A DNA stretch of 64,000 nucleotides from Sipunculus nudus. Its lineage: Eukaryota; Annelida; Sipuncula; Golfingiida; Sipunculidae. The notes under the pieces were generated by a model that saw only the letters and a list, made by a program, of their open reading frames with translations, had not been told where the DNA came from and made no database searches. The translations under genes and the position numbers were made by a program. Shown one piece after another: positions 34,755 through 47,928 of the stretch. Location of the stretch: the NCBI GenBank assembly GCA_026874595.1, contig CM049311.1, positions 76,272,453 through 76,336,452 on the forward strand. The letters run 5' to 3'. The number at the start of each line of letters is the position of its first letter. Position 1 is the stretch's first letter.

Positions 34755-37700
34755 TTAGCTCAGCTGACTATAAGTCATCTGAGCTATAGTCGTGGTCCAT
34801 TGTTCGTCGTCCGTCCGTCTGTCTAACCATTCGTCCGTCCGTCCATCCGTCCGTCTGTCCATCGGTAAGACTGGCAAGTTTCGACACCATTGGACCTACG
34901 AATCTGAAATTTGCCATTCAGTTAGATGTCCCAAAAATCTCCTACCATGCCGAAAATTGGGTTGATAGGACTTAGTTCCTTCGAGATATTAAGGAAAAAC
35001 CTCAATTTTTTATTAGAAATCTGTTTTCACACTTCAGGACTGCCTAATATCAAAACCACTGATCTGGTTTTCTTCATATTTACCATAAATGTTCCTCTAT
35101 ATAGTTCCTATGTACATGCCAGAAATTAAGTCAGTATTATTTAATTTTAAAAAGTTATAGGCCCAAACATAATGGACTTTGTAAAAAAATCAGAAAAGAT
35201 ATTTGGTCACTTAAAACCAAAAGTGTTAATGGTAGGGACTTTTTTTCAGTAATACAACTTTAATTGATCAAAATTTAATTGTATACCAAAAATTAGATCA
35301 AAATCTGTTAAAATTTTTTAAATATTGGCAAAAATATAAAATTGGTACCTTAAATTTTGCCAAAGTTTGACCATGGCACGTTTTTTTCCTGTAAGTACTG
35401 TGGATTTAATTTTCACAGCATGTTTTTGTTAGCATATTGTCTGTTGACACCAAAAATTTGAAACCAGTTGATCAAAAACTGTAGATTTTATTCAAGTTTT
35501 CAAGCACCATGTCACATCAAGTTTACATCAAGCTAGTGTTATGCAGTTTGCTTGAGCTCAGCTCCCCAGCTTCAGCTCTTAGTTTCTTAAATTTAGCATA
35601 CAGTTAGATGTCTCCAAAATCCCCTACCATGCCAAGAATTTTATCACTAGGACTTCATTCCTTCAAAATATTAATGAAAAACTTCATTTTTCCATTAAAA
35701 ACCCATTGTTACACTGTAAGACTGCCTAATATCAAAACCACCGATCTGACTTTGATCATATATAATATACATATTTTTCTATACATTCGCTATGCACATG
35801 CCAGAAATGATGTCAGTATTGCGAAATTGTTTTAAGTTATGCCCCCAAACATAATGCACTTTTGAAAAAATAAAGAAATATATTTACTCCCTTAACAAGA
35901 GGATTGCTGAAGCTAGAGATTTTTTGTCAGGGATGTAACATTAAGATTATATTGAATACCAAAAATTAGTTCTGAATTTTTTAAATTTTATAAGTTATTA
36001 GTATAAATATAAAATTAGTACCTTAAATTTTCCCCAACTTTGACCATGGCACGTTTGTTTCCTGAGAGCACTGTTGATATAATTTTCATATCATGCACAC
36101 ATAAGGATTTCATCTTTGTAGTTTAGAAAGCTGAAAGAAATTGGCCAAATATTATAGCTTTTATTAGCCCTCAGCCCTTAGGCTGATGGGCTATTGTCGT
36201 CACCCAAGCTGTCCGTCCGTCCGTCCGTCCGGCGTCCTTTAACTTTTACCTTGTGAGCGGGATATCTTGAAAAGGATTCACCGTCAGAATTTTATTTCCT
36301 TGGTAAAGATGTATATCGACAAAATCTCGGTCAAGTTCGAAGATGGGTGACCTTGACCTATTTTTCTACATTTTAGAGCTGATTATAGAAAAACACTTAG
36401 ATGCTTATTACTCAGTAACCATTTGGTGGATTTTCACAAAAATTACTGTGATTATTGGGACTGATAGTCTGTACCTGCTGCACGAGTTTGGGGGCGTCAC
36501 CTACAATTTCTGATTTTGAATGAATTTTTCTTGGATTTTTCAACTTTGTCCTTATGAGCGGGATAACTCTTAAATGATTCACAATAGGAATTTTATTTCT
36601 TTGGTGAAGATGTATATGGACAAAATCTCGGTCAAGTTCGAAGATGGGTGACCTTGATCTACTTTTCAAGGTCACAGAGCTTATAATAGAATAAAACTGA
36701 GAAGCTTATATTTCAGGAAGCATTTGGTGGATTGTTATGAATCATGGTACATACGTCTCCATTTTAAATTTATAACTGAGACATGTACAGATATACATCC
36801 ATGTGAGAACAGATATTTAGTACTTGTTACTGTTACCACCTCTAAACACTGTTCTTTTGGCTGAGGGCTTTTGTCAGCTTCTGCTGATATTCTAGTTAAT
36901 GTTTATATGAGACCATGTCAGACCCAGGCTTAATCCAGCCCCTCTTCAGTCACCTGTATGTTGACCTTGTTGACCTTTCATCAGATGATGCATGCTTGAG
37001 CGAAGCATACACTGGGGCAGCCAGGCAGCTAATGCCAAGCCACAGTTGATCCATGTGTCCAACCCAACTCATCTAGTAGTTGTTTTGAAAAACAACATAA
37101 CTATAAACAATAAAATAATAATTTTGTATTGATTTTTTATAACAAATTAAAGAAAAATTAATAGAAAAGGAATTTGTTAGTTGATGAGTGACAGAAAATT
37201 AAATTGCAGTTACTGATGATGTAAGAATCTTGTATGGATGGATAGAATGTCAATGTCACTTTTATTCCAAATGACACCATGCAGTCACCTATGGTATTTT
37301 TCAGTGAAATTTTAATGATAAAAAAATAAATCATATTATTCATTACTAATCATTAGGGATCATATGAAGGAAATTAATGATAGACAAAGATGCAGTTGAT
37401 AATATTAATCTAGATTCCTACTGTGTCTAGTGTGTAGATTGATGTGAAAGAAGTCCAAAGTGAAAATATTACATATATTTTTTAAATATAAATAAAAGCC
37501 ATAAAACCAGGTACTAATGATCATTATTTAAATTTGTGAATTTTGTATATTCTGGATTCTAAACATCTTTGTTTGGCTAAAACTGAATAAATACTAGACA
37601 TGGTGCGAATGCATTGCAAATGTATTTGAATACGAATATGAATATGTACTGCATTAAAAAATTTTATTGCATAAGAATGGGAATTCAGGTAAAAATGAAA

Positions 37701-38156
37701 GTATTTAAATACCAGTGCAGATACTTTCAAAATGTATTCATGAATGCATTCATGAATATATTCTATAATATAATTTCAATAATCATTTCAGTTATATTTT
37801 ATTTTAAAAAATCATATGATTTTTTATTATTTTTTTAAATAAAAATTATATTGTCACAATATTTGTTATTAAATTTTAATAAATAGTTAAACTCTTTTAT
37901 AATATGTGCTGCTTATAAGTTATATGGCCAAGTCCAAATCTATGTGACAATAGCACTCCATTTGTTAATAAAATAAATGAAATCAGTCCTCTTCCCTGTC
38001 TCCAAAGATACTATCAAAATCATATATAAGCTAAACACCAACAACTCATAATAAAGCTTATATTTATTACCACACAAAACAAGCATGTGCCTCTTTCCCA
38101 AATCATATTTTTTATCATATATAACAGCTGAGTGCCGTGACCCATGGGTCTTTTGT
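34755..38156 (+). mobile_element. Helentron/HINE-like element, copy 1 (interrupted)
   Basis: It starts TTAGCTCAGCTGACTATAAG and soon enters a CGTCCGTCCGTC-rich stretch. It ends CAGCTGAG..., the palindromic hairpin GACCCATGGGTC (38139-38150) and TTTTGTT. CTCAGCTG at the start and CAGCTGAG near the end form the short, asymmetrically placed inverted repeats known from Helentron/Helitron2 elements and their HINE derivatives, which also end in a hairpin. Copy 2 at 56513-59131 matches end to end. Inside, a unit is duplicated with a 682-bp period (GTTAGATGTC...CATAATG...). There is no Rep/helicase, so it is non-autonomous. A 732-bp insertion at 36164-36895 interrupts it; without it the length is about 2.67 kb. 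The similar peptides readable in the four internal units exist only because the DNA is repeated. Confidence 0.7.
36164..36895 (+). mobile_element. Second Helentron/Helitron-like element, 732 bp, nested
   Basis: It starts TTAGCCCTCAGCC and ends ...CTAG. A perfect 11-base inverted pair, AGCCCTCAGCC (36166-36176) and GGCTGAGGGCT (36859-36869), is followed by the hairpin TCAGC-ttct-GCTGA (36874-36887) and then, five bases later, CTAG. The empty site in the other copy at 57889/57890 reads GCTTTTA/TTAATG. The insertion therefore lies between A and T with no target duplication, as in Helitrons, although the TTA microhomology would also allow a TTA duplication. Internally it has CCGTCCGTCCGTCC, a repeated block of about 310 bp with GACAAAATCTCGGTCAAGTT, and no long frame. 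Confidence 0.75.
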
Positions 38157-38159
38157 TCG

Positions 38160-41100
38160 ATCCAGCTATGGCTCAGTGTAAAAATTGAATGTTCGCAATG
38201 TGTTCAACAGCTGGGTCCAAGCGATAATTCACACATGAAACAAGCCCATCAATCTACCAGTGTAAGTGGTTTATAAAAAAAATGATACAACTTCATTCAA
38301 GATTCATTTATACTAAGGAAACTTAGAACCATGACAAATTTGATCAAAATTCAATAAACTGTGATATCAATAAAAATGTTAAATCTCTGTCCTCCATCCT
38401 TACCTAGCTTCAGTGCGGCCTCTGGCAGTCGAACCGACTCCCAAATGTGGTTCACTTTTTCTTAACCAAGGACCAGGAACGCGTTCCAGTTATGTCACGA
38501 AAACTATCTCGGTTAGGAATAACTGCTGGAACAGGAATGCGTTCCGAGCATGAAAACACACCCCAGGTTTCTAGCAACACTGTTAGTGATTGATAATGCA
38601 AGTAGCCAGGTGTCATGACTCAGCTGCATTGAGAGTAAGGCAAACAAATTGTAACAATCCGCATCATGTAGTTAACACAGCTCAAAACTGATCTGACAAA
38701 AACAAACATAACCTTTTCTGTGTGGGGAATGATTCCCTTTACTTTGAACCTCGTACACAAGCTGGCATCTAGATTTTCATGACAACTGAACTGACTAAAA
38801 ACCAAAATTCAGAAAAGTTACAAGTATTTTACATCAGGGTTCAATATTTCCTTACCCATTTCCCTATTTTACATCATCATGGCTGTCATTTTGTATCATT
38901 ATCTTCACAGAAGTTTGCCTTTACAACACAATTCAGATTAACTCTTAATTTCAGCAATGTCAGTTCCCACACATACAGAGGCAGCTGGGCAGCCTGTTGA
39001 TTGGAGGCAGAGTTCTTTATTTTTTTGATTGTTGACATGTCCATCATTGTCTTTATGTAAGGAGTGGGGGTCTCCCGAGGAAACCACAAACACATTTGCT
39101 GCTCTCGAGTGCCTTTAATACTCTTATTTTAATACTCATCACGAGCCAATGTAATCGTAACCAAGGTTGTTGCGAACAATGTGGTTTAATACAGAGGGTA
39201 GTCGTACATGACAGGTGGTCAAGAAAGATGGTTGCAAAAGGTGGTTGACAAATGTACAAACAAAAGGACAGATTTAGTCAGATGTCCATGAAACGCTATG
39301 CATAACATGCAACACAAATGCTGATAAAAACAGCTATAAGCATAACGTATTATATTTATTCGATTTTTTTGTTTTTCCTTTGCTTGAACAATGTTTTCTC
39401 TGTAGGTGCAAAAGTTTCCATCTCCAGGTGTGTTATCTGACATTTCAGTTCGACCTGGCACACGATGCCAATGTAAACTTAGGTTACTTTATATAGCTCC
39501 CGATAACATCCACAAAAATAATGTAAGAGCTTTACAGAAGGGTCCTAGTTTATCACACAAATATCTTGAAACTTTAACCTTGTAGGTAGCTTTTAAACCA
39601 CTATAAACTCTCAAACCACAAATCTGTAAAACTGAAAAGACACATATATACTGGTACTTTAGGTTACATAGTGAACATACCTGAAGCTACAAAACCTTAC
39701 AATAATAAAAAACTGCTTCAAATAATAATATTCCTGCTTAAGCTATATGCAATTAAAGCTTCTGTAATACACAACTTTAAGTTGACAAATAAAGGGCTTC
39801 ACTTACTGACAAATAATATTAATACTGTATGTATAAATAAAACGCAGCAGTAGCATTTCAGTGCTATGTTTGTCTATATGAATATGTTCTGACAACGTTC
39901 TTATAATGTTGTGAAGATAAACTGTATGGTGGCACCATCTATGGAGTGAATCATAAACTAATGAGCATTATGCTTTTAACATTGAGAAGAACACTCATAT
40001 TTATGACTTAGAAAACAACTACGGATGATTGGTAAGTCAAGTTTACAACTAAGAAGTGCTGATAATACTGTATAATGTCTCTAGGAGTACGTCAATTTGA
40101 ATTCAGAAAGGCGGGGGGGGGGGGGGGGATGTTATACATGCAACTGTTGAAATTGGAATACTAAGGAGTTAAGATCAAAAATAAACCTATCTAATGTAGC
40201 CAAAGGAACAAGAAAACCATTTACCTCGTTGGTTACCCCGGATGTTCCCATAGGTGTTAGGTCCTTGTTAAAGCTTAGCAGTCCCTTACATGCAGACTGC
40301 CGAAAAGGTAAAAAATGGCAAACATCAGGGGCACCCCATTAGTGTTTACACTGATGAGATTTAACATTTACCCTGGTCAGATTAACAAGATTGGTCCTGG
40401 CCTGTACAAGAAAGGCCCAGTGACCATAGCTAGGAGATTATGCAATTAGAATGAGGTCCGCAGGAACAAAGGCTTGTTATGTGTACAAAGTCCCAGGGTA
40501 ATGCAGAGGTTGAATGTTGGAAACATTAAATTCACAAGTTAAATTAGTATCTCTAGTAAAGTTATAATAATAACTTAAATATTCATATTATTGTGAAAAG
40601 TTATGAATGAGACCTGAGAAGCCTATTGAACGCATTAGTTTGGTATGAAATAACAAGAATATACAGGTTATCATGCCAGATCTTACAACTTGTGAACCAA
40701 CAATGCGATATATGTGAGATACCTGTCTATCATCTCATTGCATATGGAATAAGATTCAAAGTAACTGATTCCTTACTCTTAAAATTTGTCTTTCACTGGT
40801 TTCCATTTTGACTTTCTTTGCTTGGTTTTCTGTGACCTTAATTGTCGAGAAACATTGCAGTGTTCTTTTAGTTTTGTTCTGTCTATTTCATATTATGATT
40901 TATAATATATTATGTTTTACCCAAAAAAAAAAGATTTAAAGACGGTTATCTTACCTAAGCTGTTCTGACCAATGTAGTCATCTGCCATGGAATATTGGTG
41001 ACAATATTGAAATATTGGTCAGTGTCCAGCAATCCCGCCTATCCACTTTTAAAATACTTCCTGAAACACAAAAAGTGCTGGAGTCATTATATAATGACAA

Positions 41101-41474
41101 TTTCACTGGAAAAACTTAGCAAGTGGATTGTAAACAAAGGATGCAGCACTTTGCAAATCTGGGGATTTGGGATGTAGAGGGACAGTTGCTCATGTGTTGC
41201 CGCCCTGTCGGTGACCGTTTTGTGCATGTACCCTCATGGGTTACTTACCAATTCTGAGTCATATATCTGCATACATGTACATGTGGGTTGTTATGGTTCC
41301 TCCACATTCCTTCTGGTATTTCTTGATGTCCAGAATCACTAGCATGCTCCGGGGGATGACAATCTTGCATAACTCTATGCCTCCACAATTTGTGATCTCT
41401 GGCATTCATTATTTCCAGACATAGCACATACTCAAGATATTAACATGTCAAGCTCTTGTCTTCTGAAGTAAAAG
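38160..41474. other. Intergenic DNA, no gene seen
   Basis: A G-run lies at about 40110-40128. GGAACGCGTTCC at about 38476 is a perfect palindrome, echoed by GGAATGCGTTCC at 38537. No coding sequence or element boundary was identified in the rest. Confidence 0.4.
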
Positions 41475-41476
41475 TA

Positions 41477-42563
41477 CCGTATTTATTCCAGTTTGGCGAT
41501 CCCTCTTATTTCTCGACCCCAAAAAATATTTTGAAAGCATAATTTCTAAAATGACTCTAATTTCTCGACTGCCGACGATGTTTTCTGTCGACGATGTTAA
41601 GGTGAAATGCCTCCGTCATTCACGGGCACCGCAGTTTGTATCTGACTAGATTCTTATTACACTGGGCATCCACATCAAACTTGCTTCCAATAAAATTTAT
41701 GAAGATACAAAGATGCGTTTTTCATAATATATAAACATGATAAAGCGTTCAAGAACCGAATGGGTGTCCGTGACGAAGCAAACTCGTGTACCATTCCTGG
41801 TACGCACCTGCCTCGTGTGCATTTCACGTGGGATCTTCAGCAATAATATTTACAATATACTGCAAAGCACGCGTGGTGGAACAACTGTAATACATATGGA
41901 ACTGTCATCTGAGTTAAGTTTAAACGACCCCGGTTAGTTTTTGGATGGGTGACCGCCCGTACCAAACGGGGCCCGATCGAGGGCACACGAGCTAGGACCA
42001 TTTTCGGTCGTATATATTTTAACGCGCCTTTACTTTCCTATATTTATTACGTATTATGCAAATAAAAGTTATCTGATAATAGGCATTTATTTTTTATAAA
42101 GTCTTCTTCCAACTTGATGCAGCTGCTTGTCCCTTTTCGGCCCGCCGATATCGCCGCCTGGCGGGTTAACTTGAAACAACTGGTGGTTACATGAGTTGCC
42201 GTCTATGTCAAGTGATCGTACTTGTACGCGAAGTAGTGATCATTTTGTAAAGTGATTTAGCTCAGTTTGATTGATCATTTGCGGACTGCGTATAATTCAT
42301 GTGACGGTTGGAAACCCGTTTGTAGAAAATACTGTTAAGCTAACAAAACAAACTTATATACGACCAAATTATCACTCAATTCATATGACCGCTCGAGTGT
42401 CAGAGCGGCTCTGCGTCTCTACGGAAGGTTATCAAACCGTATGCCTCTAATATCTCGACCATCGCAAATTCTGCATGAAGATAATTTTCAAATATCCTCC
42501 ATTATCTCGACCTCTGAGAAAATTAATTATTTTTAAGTGGTCGCCAAATTAGAATAAATACGG
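41477..42563. mobile_element. TIR element, 1.09 kb, TA-flanked, non-autonomous
   Basis: The ends are CCGTATTTATTCCAGTTTGG and the inverted CCAAATTAGAATAAATACGG, which match at 17 of 19 further bases beyond the first; TA lies immediately outside both. This suggests a TA target duplication, as in Tc1/mariner-type DNA transposons, though other superfamilies also use TA. The motif TCTCGAC recurs just inside both ends (near 41511, 41564, 42455 and 42508). No transposase motif is present. The frame at 41737-41937 has no recognised domain. The interior holds a 5S-rRNA-like segment at 41905-41972. Superfamily assignment is tentative; the element itself is well supported. Confidence 0.75.
41905..41972 (+). 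other. 5S-rRNA-like segment (pol III internal promoter) inside the TIR element
   Basis: The order TCATCTGAGTTAAG, then GACCCCGGTTAGT, then TTGGATGGGTGACCGCC follows the 5S rRNA internal control region: A box, intermediate element, C box. The C-box block GGTTAGT..TTGGATGGGTGACCGCC matches typical animal 5S genes almost perfectly. The 5' third and the 3' end of a 5S gene are missing, so it is not a functional 5S gene. It may be a captured 5S fragment or the head of a 5S-derived (SINE3-type) element. Confidence 0.65.
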
Positions 42564-42868
42564 TATGTTTTTCTATATATGTTTTCTGTGATAGGCCAAA
42601 GCTCAGAACATACTGTATAGGTAATACTCTTGCAGGGGTTCCTCTGGACGTTTTTTTTTAATTTGTTTAGCCATACAAGTGAAAAAAAAATTTATTATCC
42701 AAAACATGAAATTTTTAGCCATGTCAGAAAAGAAAGTTTTAATTTGTGCAATAATCTGTAAGGCAATGATCTATAATCTGTATAAAGCTAGATGCATGTA
42801 CATGTATGTATAATAATGTATCACAATGTAACATTTGTACTGTACAATCTGTTACTATTAATCAACAG

Positions 42869-44035
42869 TTAGCAGCATTCTTGTACAGGCACTGACCTAA
42901 GCTTAAAAGCTTCACTAAAGTTCATGGTTTCAATTTCTGGCCCATCAATGATGATTTTCATCAACCTGTCCAAGTATTCTGTTGCTAGTCTTGTCCTTGT
43001 TCTTGTTTTTATTAGTAATGCTGGATAAAACCTTTCAACAGATACAGTTGATACTGGAATTGTGATGGCAATTTGAGCAAGTTTCGATATCTGAGGAAAG
43101 TCCTCTGCATGTCCCACTGTTACAATTTTACAGAGGTGCTGCATATGTTGTGTGTTTCTGGCAATGGACCTAACAACAAGGCTTTTAAACTGAGCCAGCC
43201 CCTGCTCTGCATGTGTCTTGCTGAAGCCAGGAAGAGACCTGAAATGCTCATTAAGGAGCTTGATTTCCTGGCATCCATTCTGGAACTTAATGAAAGTAGT
43301 GGTTATTCTCCAGATCAGCAGCATCAGGGAAGTTCCTAGGATTGAAAAGTTTGAATATAGCAGCCAGTACTCCCTTGTCTCTAACTTGCAGGAATCTGGT
43401 TTTCAGGTTTTCTATTACAGTGCTAATAAACTAGTGACAACATCTTACAGCCTCAGTTCTGTCTTTTTTAGAATCCCTGATAACATGAACATCCACTTTA
43501 AACTCTCAGAGGGTCTGTGTCTGTGGTATATTGTCTTTGAATTTTCTTAAATTTGGACCAGGCTGCTTGTCCAGAAGTGTCAAATCCTCAACACAATCTT
43601 CCATCTTGTCATTGAATATTGTTACATCCAAGTTCTCTTTTTGAAATGATCTTGATAGCATGCAGAGCTGTGTCATAGCATCAGCCATAAATGATGCCAC
43701 ATGCAGGAATTTGTAGCTGCTGCACTGCTTTATTAGGCCCTGCCTTTCCTAATTTGTCTTCCAGTAGAAGTGCATCAAGCGAACCTTCAAATAAGAGCCA
43801 CCTTGTACCCAGCACTTGATGAAACCTCTTGGATTTCTCAGTGTTACTTGCTGAATCTGCTGCTTTGATAAGTGCCTGCATGTCTTAAAGTCAGTCTTTT
43901 TAGGTGAATTTTCAAAATGTTTGTACACAGTGTTGGAGCCACTATAGTGAAGTAATTTAGAAGGAATTGGGCTCTTTCTCCTGTTTGTTCATCACCAACG
44001 CACAACTCTATGGAAATCACAATCACTTTAATCAT
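42869..44035 (-). pseudogene. Decayed hAT transposase, C-terminal half
   Basis: Minus-strand sequence encoding pieces of a hAT transposase in several frames. The end (42869-43324) contains PQISKLAQIAITIPVSTVSV, then ERF and IKTRTRTRL. This is the hAT C-terminal dimerisation motif, including the Glu of the S-x-ER signature. Upstream pieces include ALIKAADSASNTEKSKRFHQ with GTRWLLFEGSLDALL (43681-43881), ADAMTQLCMLSRSFQKENLD (43506-43700) and GDEQTGERAQFLLNYF (43844-44035). At least three frame changes separate them. The style resembles the ZNF862/C17orf113-like hAT group. It is less intact than the hAT at 53.4-59.7 kb. A possible left terminus, CAGGGGTTCCTCTGG, lies at 42633; no right terminus was found. 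Confidence 0.65.
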
Positions 44036-44304
44036 CGCTGGTGTTATCGCTAATGTTAATTGAAAACGAGAAATCTTCTGGCTCAGAAGGATCCCTTCCC
44101 AGATGCCTGTGATATTGAGAGTAACTGAAGTGCTTATCCTGAAACTTTGCTGTACGAATGCTATGTTGGCCCAATTTGTTCATGGTCTGCTTGGCATTAC
44201 TGCATTGGAATGTTTATTTAGAGAGACACTATCCGACTGGAAGTGCACCCAAGATGAACTGTGGGACAAGCTCCAATGACAATCAGGAACACTTGATGAC
44301 TGAC

Positions 44305-44682
44305 TCATCCTATTCTGCCAGCCAACACACAGAACATAACAACTGCTGTAGATGGCAATTCTTGCGTACAGTTTGCCATTCTTTGCTGATTTGCTTTCAA
44401 GACGGAGTTCAACATTGATTCCATCTTTGATAACTTTGAGGTTGTATCTGCTACAAAACTTGACAACTGTGAAACCACCTCATCCCCTTCTCCATAGGTT
44501 CTCGAAATGGAGGTTGATGTGGCATGGGTGCATGCCACTTCCTGTCTGGATACTGCTGAAATACCTCTATTGGAAAAGACCAATGTGGGTGCCAGACTAA
44601 GATGACCATCATCATTGGACGTATAAGGTGGGCTTGGCTTGAAATGCAAATTAACCTCTACTGAGTTTTTACTAGACACCAT
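44305..44682 (-). pseudogene. Possible N-terminal remnant upstream of the decayed hAT
   Basis: A frame of 125 codons on the same strand as the decayed transposase, with GEGDEVVSQLSSFVADTTSK and ESMLNSVLKANQQRMA, probably helical. No zinc finger is visible. It may be an accessory exon of the hAT element or chance. Confidence 0.2.
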
Positions 44683-44699
44683 CAGGTGTGTTCCTAACC

Positions 44700-46755
44700 A
44701 TGCATAATACCGTCAGGCCCCCATGGGAAAGTAGACTAGGCCAATTCACCAAAAGGGCAGTGTCATGATCATAGTTGGTTGGAAGTGCCAAATCAAGAGA
44801 TTTTTTAGTAGGGTCATGCCAAGATTCATCATTATGATTAATATTGTTACAGCGCTGGGGGGGAACTACCCAGATATAACAAAGAGTCTGGAGATCAAAT
44901 TAAGTTTCTTTATTCGATTCAATGTTCTGGTACACTCATGATATTAATAAATGTCCAAGATGATGATAAATTATTGTTCAATCACATTCTTCTGATACAG
45001 TCTTCTAAATTTGTAGTTGTCTAAAATTCACATAGTTAGATTCACAGTTACAATAAATACCTTGCTGTTGATGTATACCTGACTTCTTGTTGATTCTCCT
45101 GGTGAGATGGTATTGTCTGTATGACAGCTGTTTGTAGAGTCTGTATGGCGAGTGTCTGTTCTGAGTGTGTGTTCATATATATATACCTGTTGGACAGTTT
45201 CTGTCTAAACATAATTTTATTGTGTCTGTGCAGGTTCTAAGGTATCTTATAATTAGTAATTAACAATGATATCAGATGTATTGTTCCCTGACTGAAATAT
45301 AGGTATACCATTGTTCAGAGTCTAAAATCTTAACCTTTGATTCAATCATATTGAATTGATAGAGTGACCGGGTGTATATGTACATCTGATTATCGGATTA
45401 CTGATATACTGACCTCTTAGCATGAATGGTGGCCAGTCTTGTAGAGATAAACTGCAGGATTATTTCTGATATTCATCTAGCAATAGTGCTGTGAAAGTTC
45501 ATGGTTTTATCCAAACTCCATAATACATATATAGTTTCTCAATTATTAAATCTGTACTAATTCTTAAATGTTTCACACAGTTACAGCTTAAACTACATAA
45601 CATATTATTATCATTAGTGTTTCTATTTCCTATCTCTTGTTTCCTGATCTAACTTCTCATACAAAACATATAATAACAATATACATATAAATTCTGTGTA
45701 CATGAAATAACTAAGCATATCATATAATATATATTTAATAAGTTTAGGCTTAAGTGATACCTATAATAATATAATGATTCACTTTGATCTGGTGCACATG
45801 CTGTCAGCTGTTCTGGCTGGACACACAGGGTACCAGGCAGGCTAGTGATATCATGAAGGTAACATCACTTTGTTGGAGCATAATGACTCCCAGTATTGCG
45901 CAGGAGAGCCAGTTAGAATCTCCAGATCATCAATTATAAAATGTGGGTTCAGTGTTCTCAGCTTAACCATGTCACTGGCAAGCTTGGTTGGGAATATTTC
46001 ACCATTTTTAGCTGTCATGTATTTTGCAGGTTCAGTTGTAATATCAATAAAATCTTCAGAGTTGATGGCTATTTGAGTATTCTACAGTGTCTGTACACAA
46101 GTAAGATCCAATAAACATAAATATTTGCACATAGGAATCCAAAAGAAAATAATCTGTTAATAAGTTATCAAAGAATGAGGCTCTTTAAAATATGTAGTGT
46201 GTAGGGGGGAGATGGCACAGCCTCAATAGAAAAAAAGACAAATACTGGATAAAGTCACTAAAAATCCCAGACAAAAAAAAGGAGAGAAATGTTTTACTGA
46301 TCAACAAAAATATCATCTTTACTGAGTAAAATTCAAGTTTTGCTTGTAAAAGCCAAGTTATTCAAAATACCAGTAATCAGAGTACAGGCCATATGAGATA
46401 TTAAGCAAGTAAATGAATATTAACACTACAAAATGAAACCTGCTGTTTACAATGTAGTGCTTATTATAACAGTTAAAGACTTGAAATATATCTTTGTAAA
46501 GCAAGAAAACAAGAAATACTGAATTTAGAAGCCTAGGTGTGAGGAGAGACCGAAACCAGTGGTCAGTGACAAAACACTTGTGTGCTTAATTAAACACCGC
46601 CATGACAGATCTTTCTCAGAAAGTCACTTGATCTGCGAATTGCTGTGGCAGAGTCTAGCAAGAAAACAGCCACAGAGCACAAATCTAAGGGTCACAAGGA
46701 TGAAAACTTAGTCCTGATAATGAATTAATCAGTCGTCCAAATATTGGATTACAGA
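44700..46755. other. Intergenic DNA, no gene seen
   Basis: AT-rich DNA with GCGCTGGGGGGGAACTACCC near 44852 and a TATATATATA tract near 45176. The short frame at 45870-46076 has no motif. No element ends were identified. Confidence 0.4.
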
Positions 46756-46756
46756 T

Positions 46757-47609
46757 GTAACGTTTTTACCCCCTTTTTATTATAACCCGAACCCTGGCCT
46801 TTAATAATTAATTCGGGCAAGGAGTACTAAGCAGGTTTGCTGGTCCCCACTATGTGCCACTATGTCGTGTTAAATATTTAAGACTGGGGAAATGTTAAAA
46901 ATATCACAGGGGGTTAATCCCTGTGTGTGGAGACTTCTCGTATTTGGAACTGAAAAAAATAACCTTACTCCAACTAAAACAAAGTACAATTAATACAAAA
47001 ATAACTTCCAGTTATACAGAGAAAGTTCAAACAATACAAATCACATAGGGTCATAAATCCTATTCACTAAGTCTATCTGCAGCATTTTAAACATTGATGC
47101 GTGCAGCCTCCATTACTGGCCTCACATGCGACAGACCGTTAAACTGTCTGCATATCCACACTGGAAAATACTGAAGAATGATAAACTTATCCCTTCCCCG
47201 TACCCTCAGAAATCTACTCTACAGCTTTAGGTTAACCTGGCAGTACAAATGCGCAGCCCATAAAAGTTAAACCCACGTCTAACTGTCTGCAAAAAACAGA
47301 ACCCGGCCAAGACGTGCTCACCTCTTGATGATCGCTGCAAAAGTTGAATCTGCTCCCTCTAAGACAGCGCTGGACAACTTGTTAATTAATCGCTAATCCA
47401 ATCAAAACCCTAGCCTGCCACATGTCAAAGGTCAAAGTGTGTTCAGCGCAGGTCCGTTCGGCGCAAGGCGGGGCCAGGCGGTTCCGCTGACCAAGCTGAC
47501 AAAATACATTAAGCTATTTAACGTAAAGCATTAAATAAATCAACTTGCACACACTAAAAAATAAACATAATTAAGAAATACAACTTGCACAAAACCTAAA
47601 CTGGCTTCA
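46757..47609 (-). repeat. Candidate 3' LTR of the gypsy element
   Basis: On the minus strand the purine tract GTAAGGGGGATGGAA is followed by TGAAGCCAG..., and about 850 bp later the sequence reads AAAACGTTACA. This gives a TG...CA unit in the right place and orientation for a 3' LTR of the Ty3/gypsy remnant upstream. No matching 5' LTR was found near 50.4-50.8 kb, so the call rests on the tract and the ends alone. Confidence 0.35.
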
Positions 47610-47928
47610 TTCCATCCCCCTTACACTAAGCTCGTCCTCGAGCTGATTCTGCGCTCGTCCCCCCAAAAAATCCCTGAACAAAAATTAGAGCTACGTAATA
47701 TTATAAGAACAAATATTCCCTGAACAAAATTTACAGTTACAGAAGTAAAAAACAGAGACATTACCTATACAGTTTTGAATATTCACAAAAAGGGAAATTA
47801 ACAATTACATATATTTACATTTACACAGTAAGAATACAAAGCTTAGAAAAAGATCCCCTTGAACAAGATTTACATCTACAAATATTCACAAAAAGGAGAT
47901 ATTATATAGCATTTACATATATCAACAT

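Noticed and set aside
42633-42647. CAGGGGTTCCTCTGG as the left terminus of the decayed hAT
   Set aside because: It has a typical hAT start and a suitable place, but no matching right end was found before 46 kb, so the element was not given boundaries.
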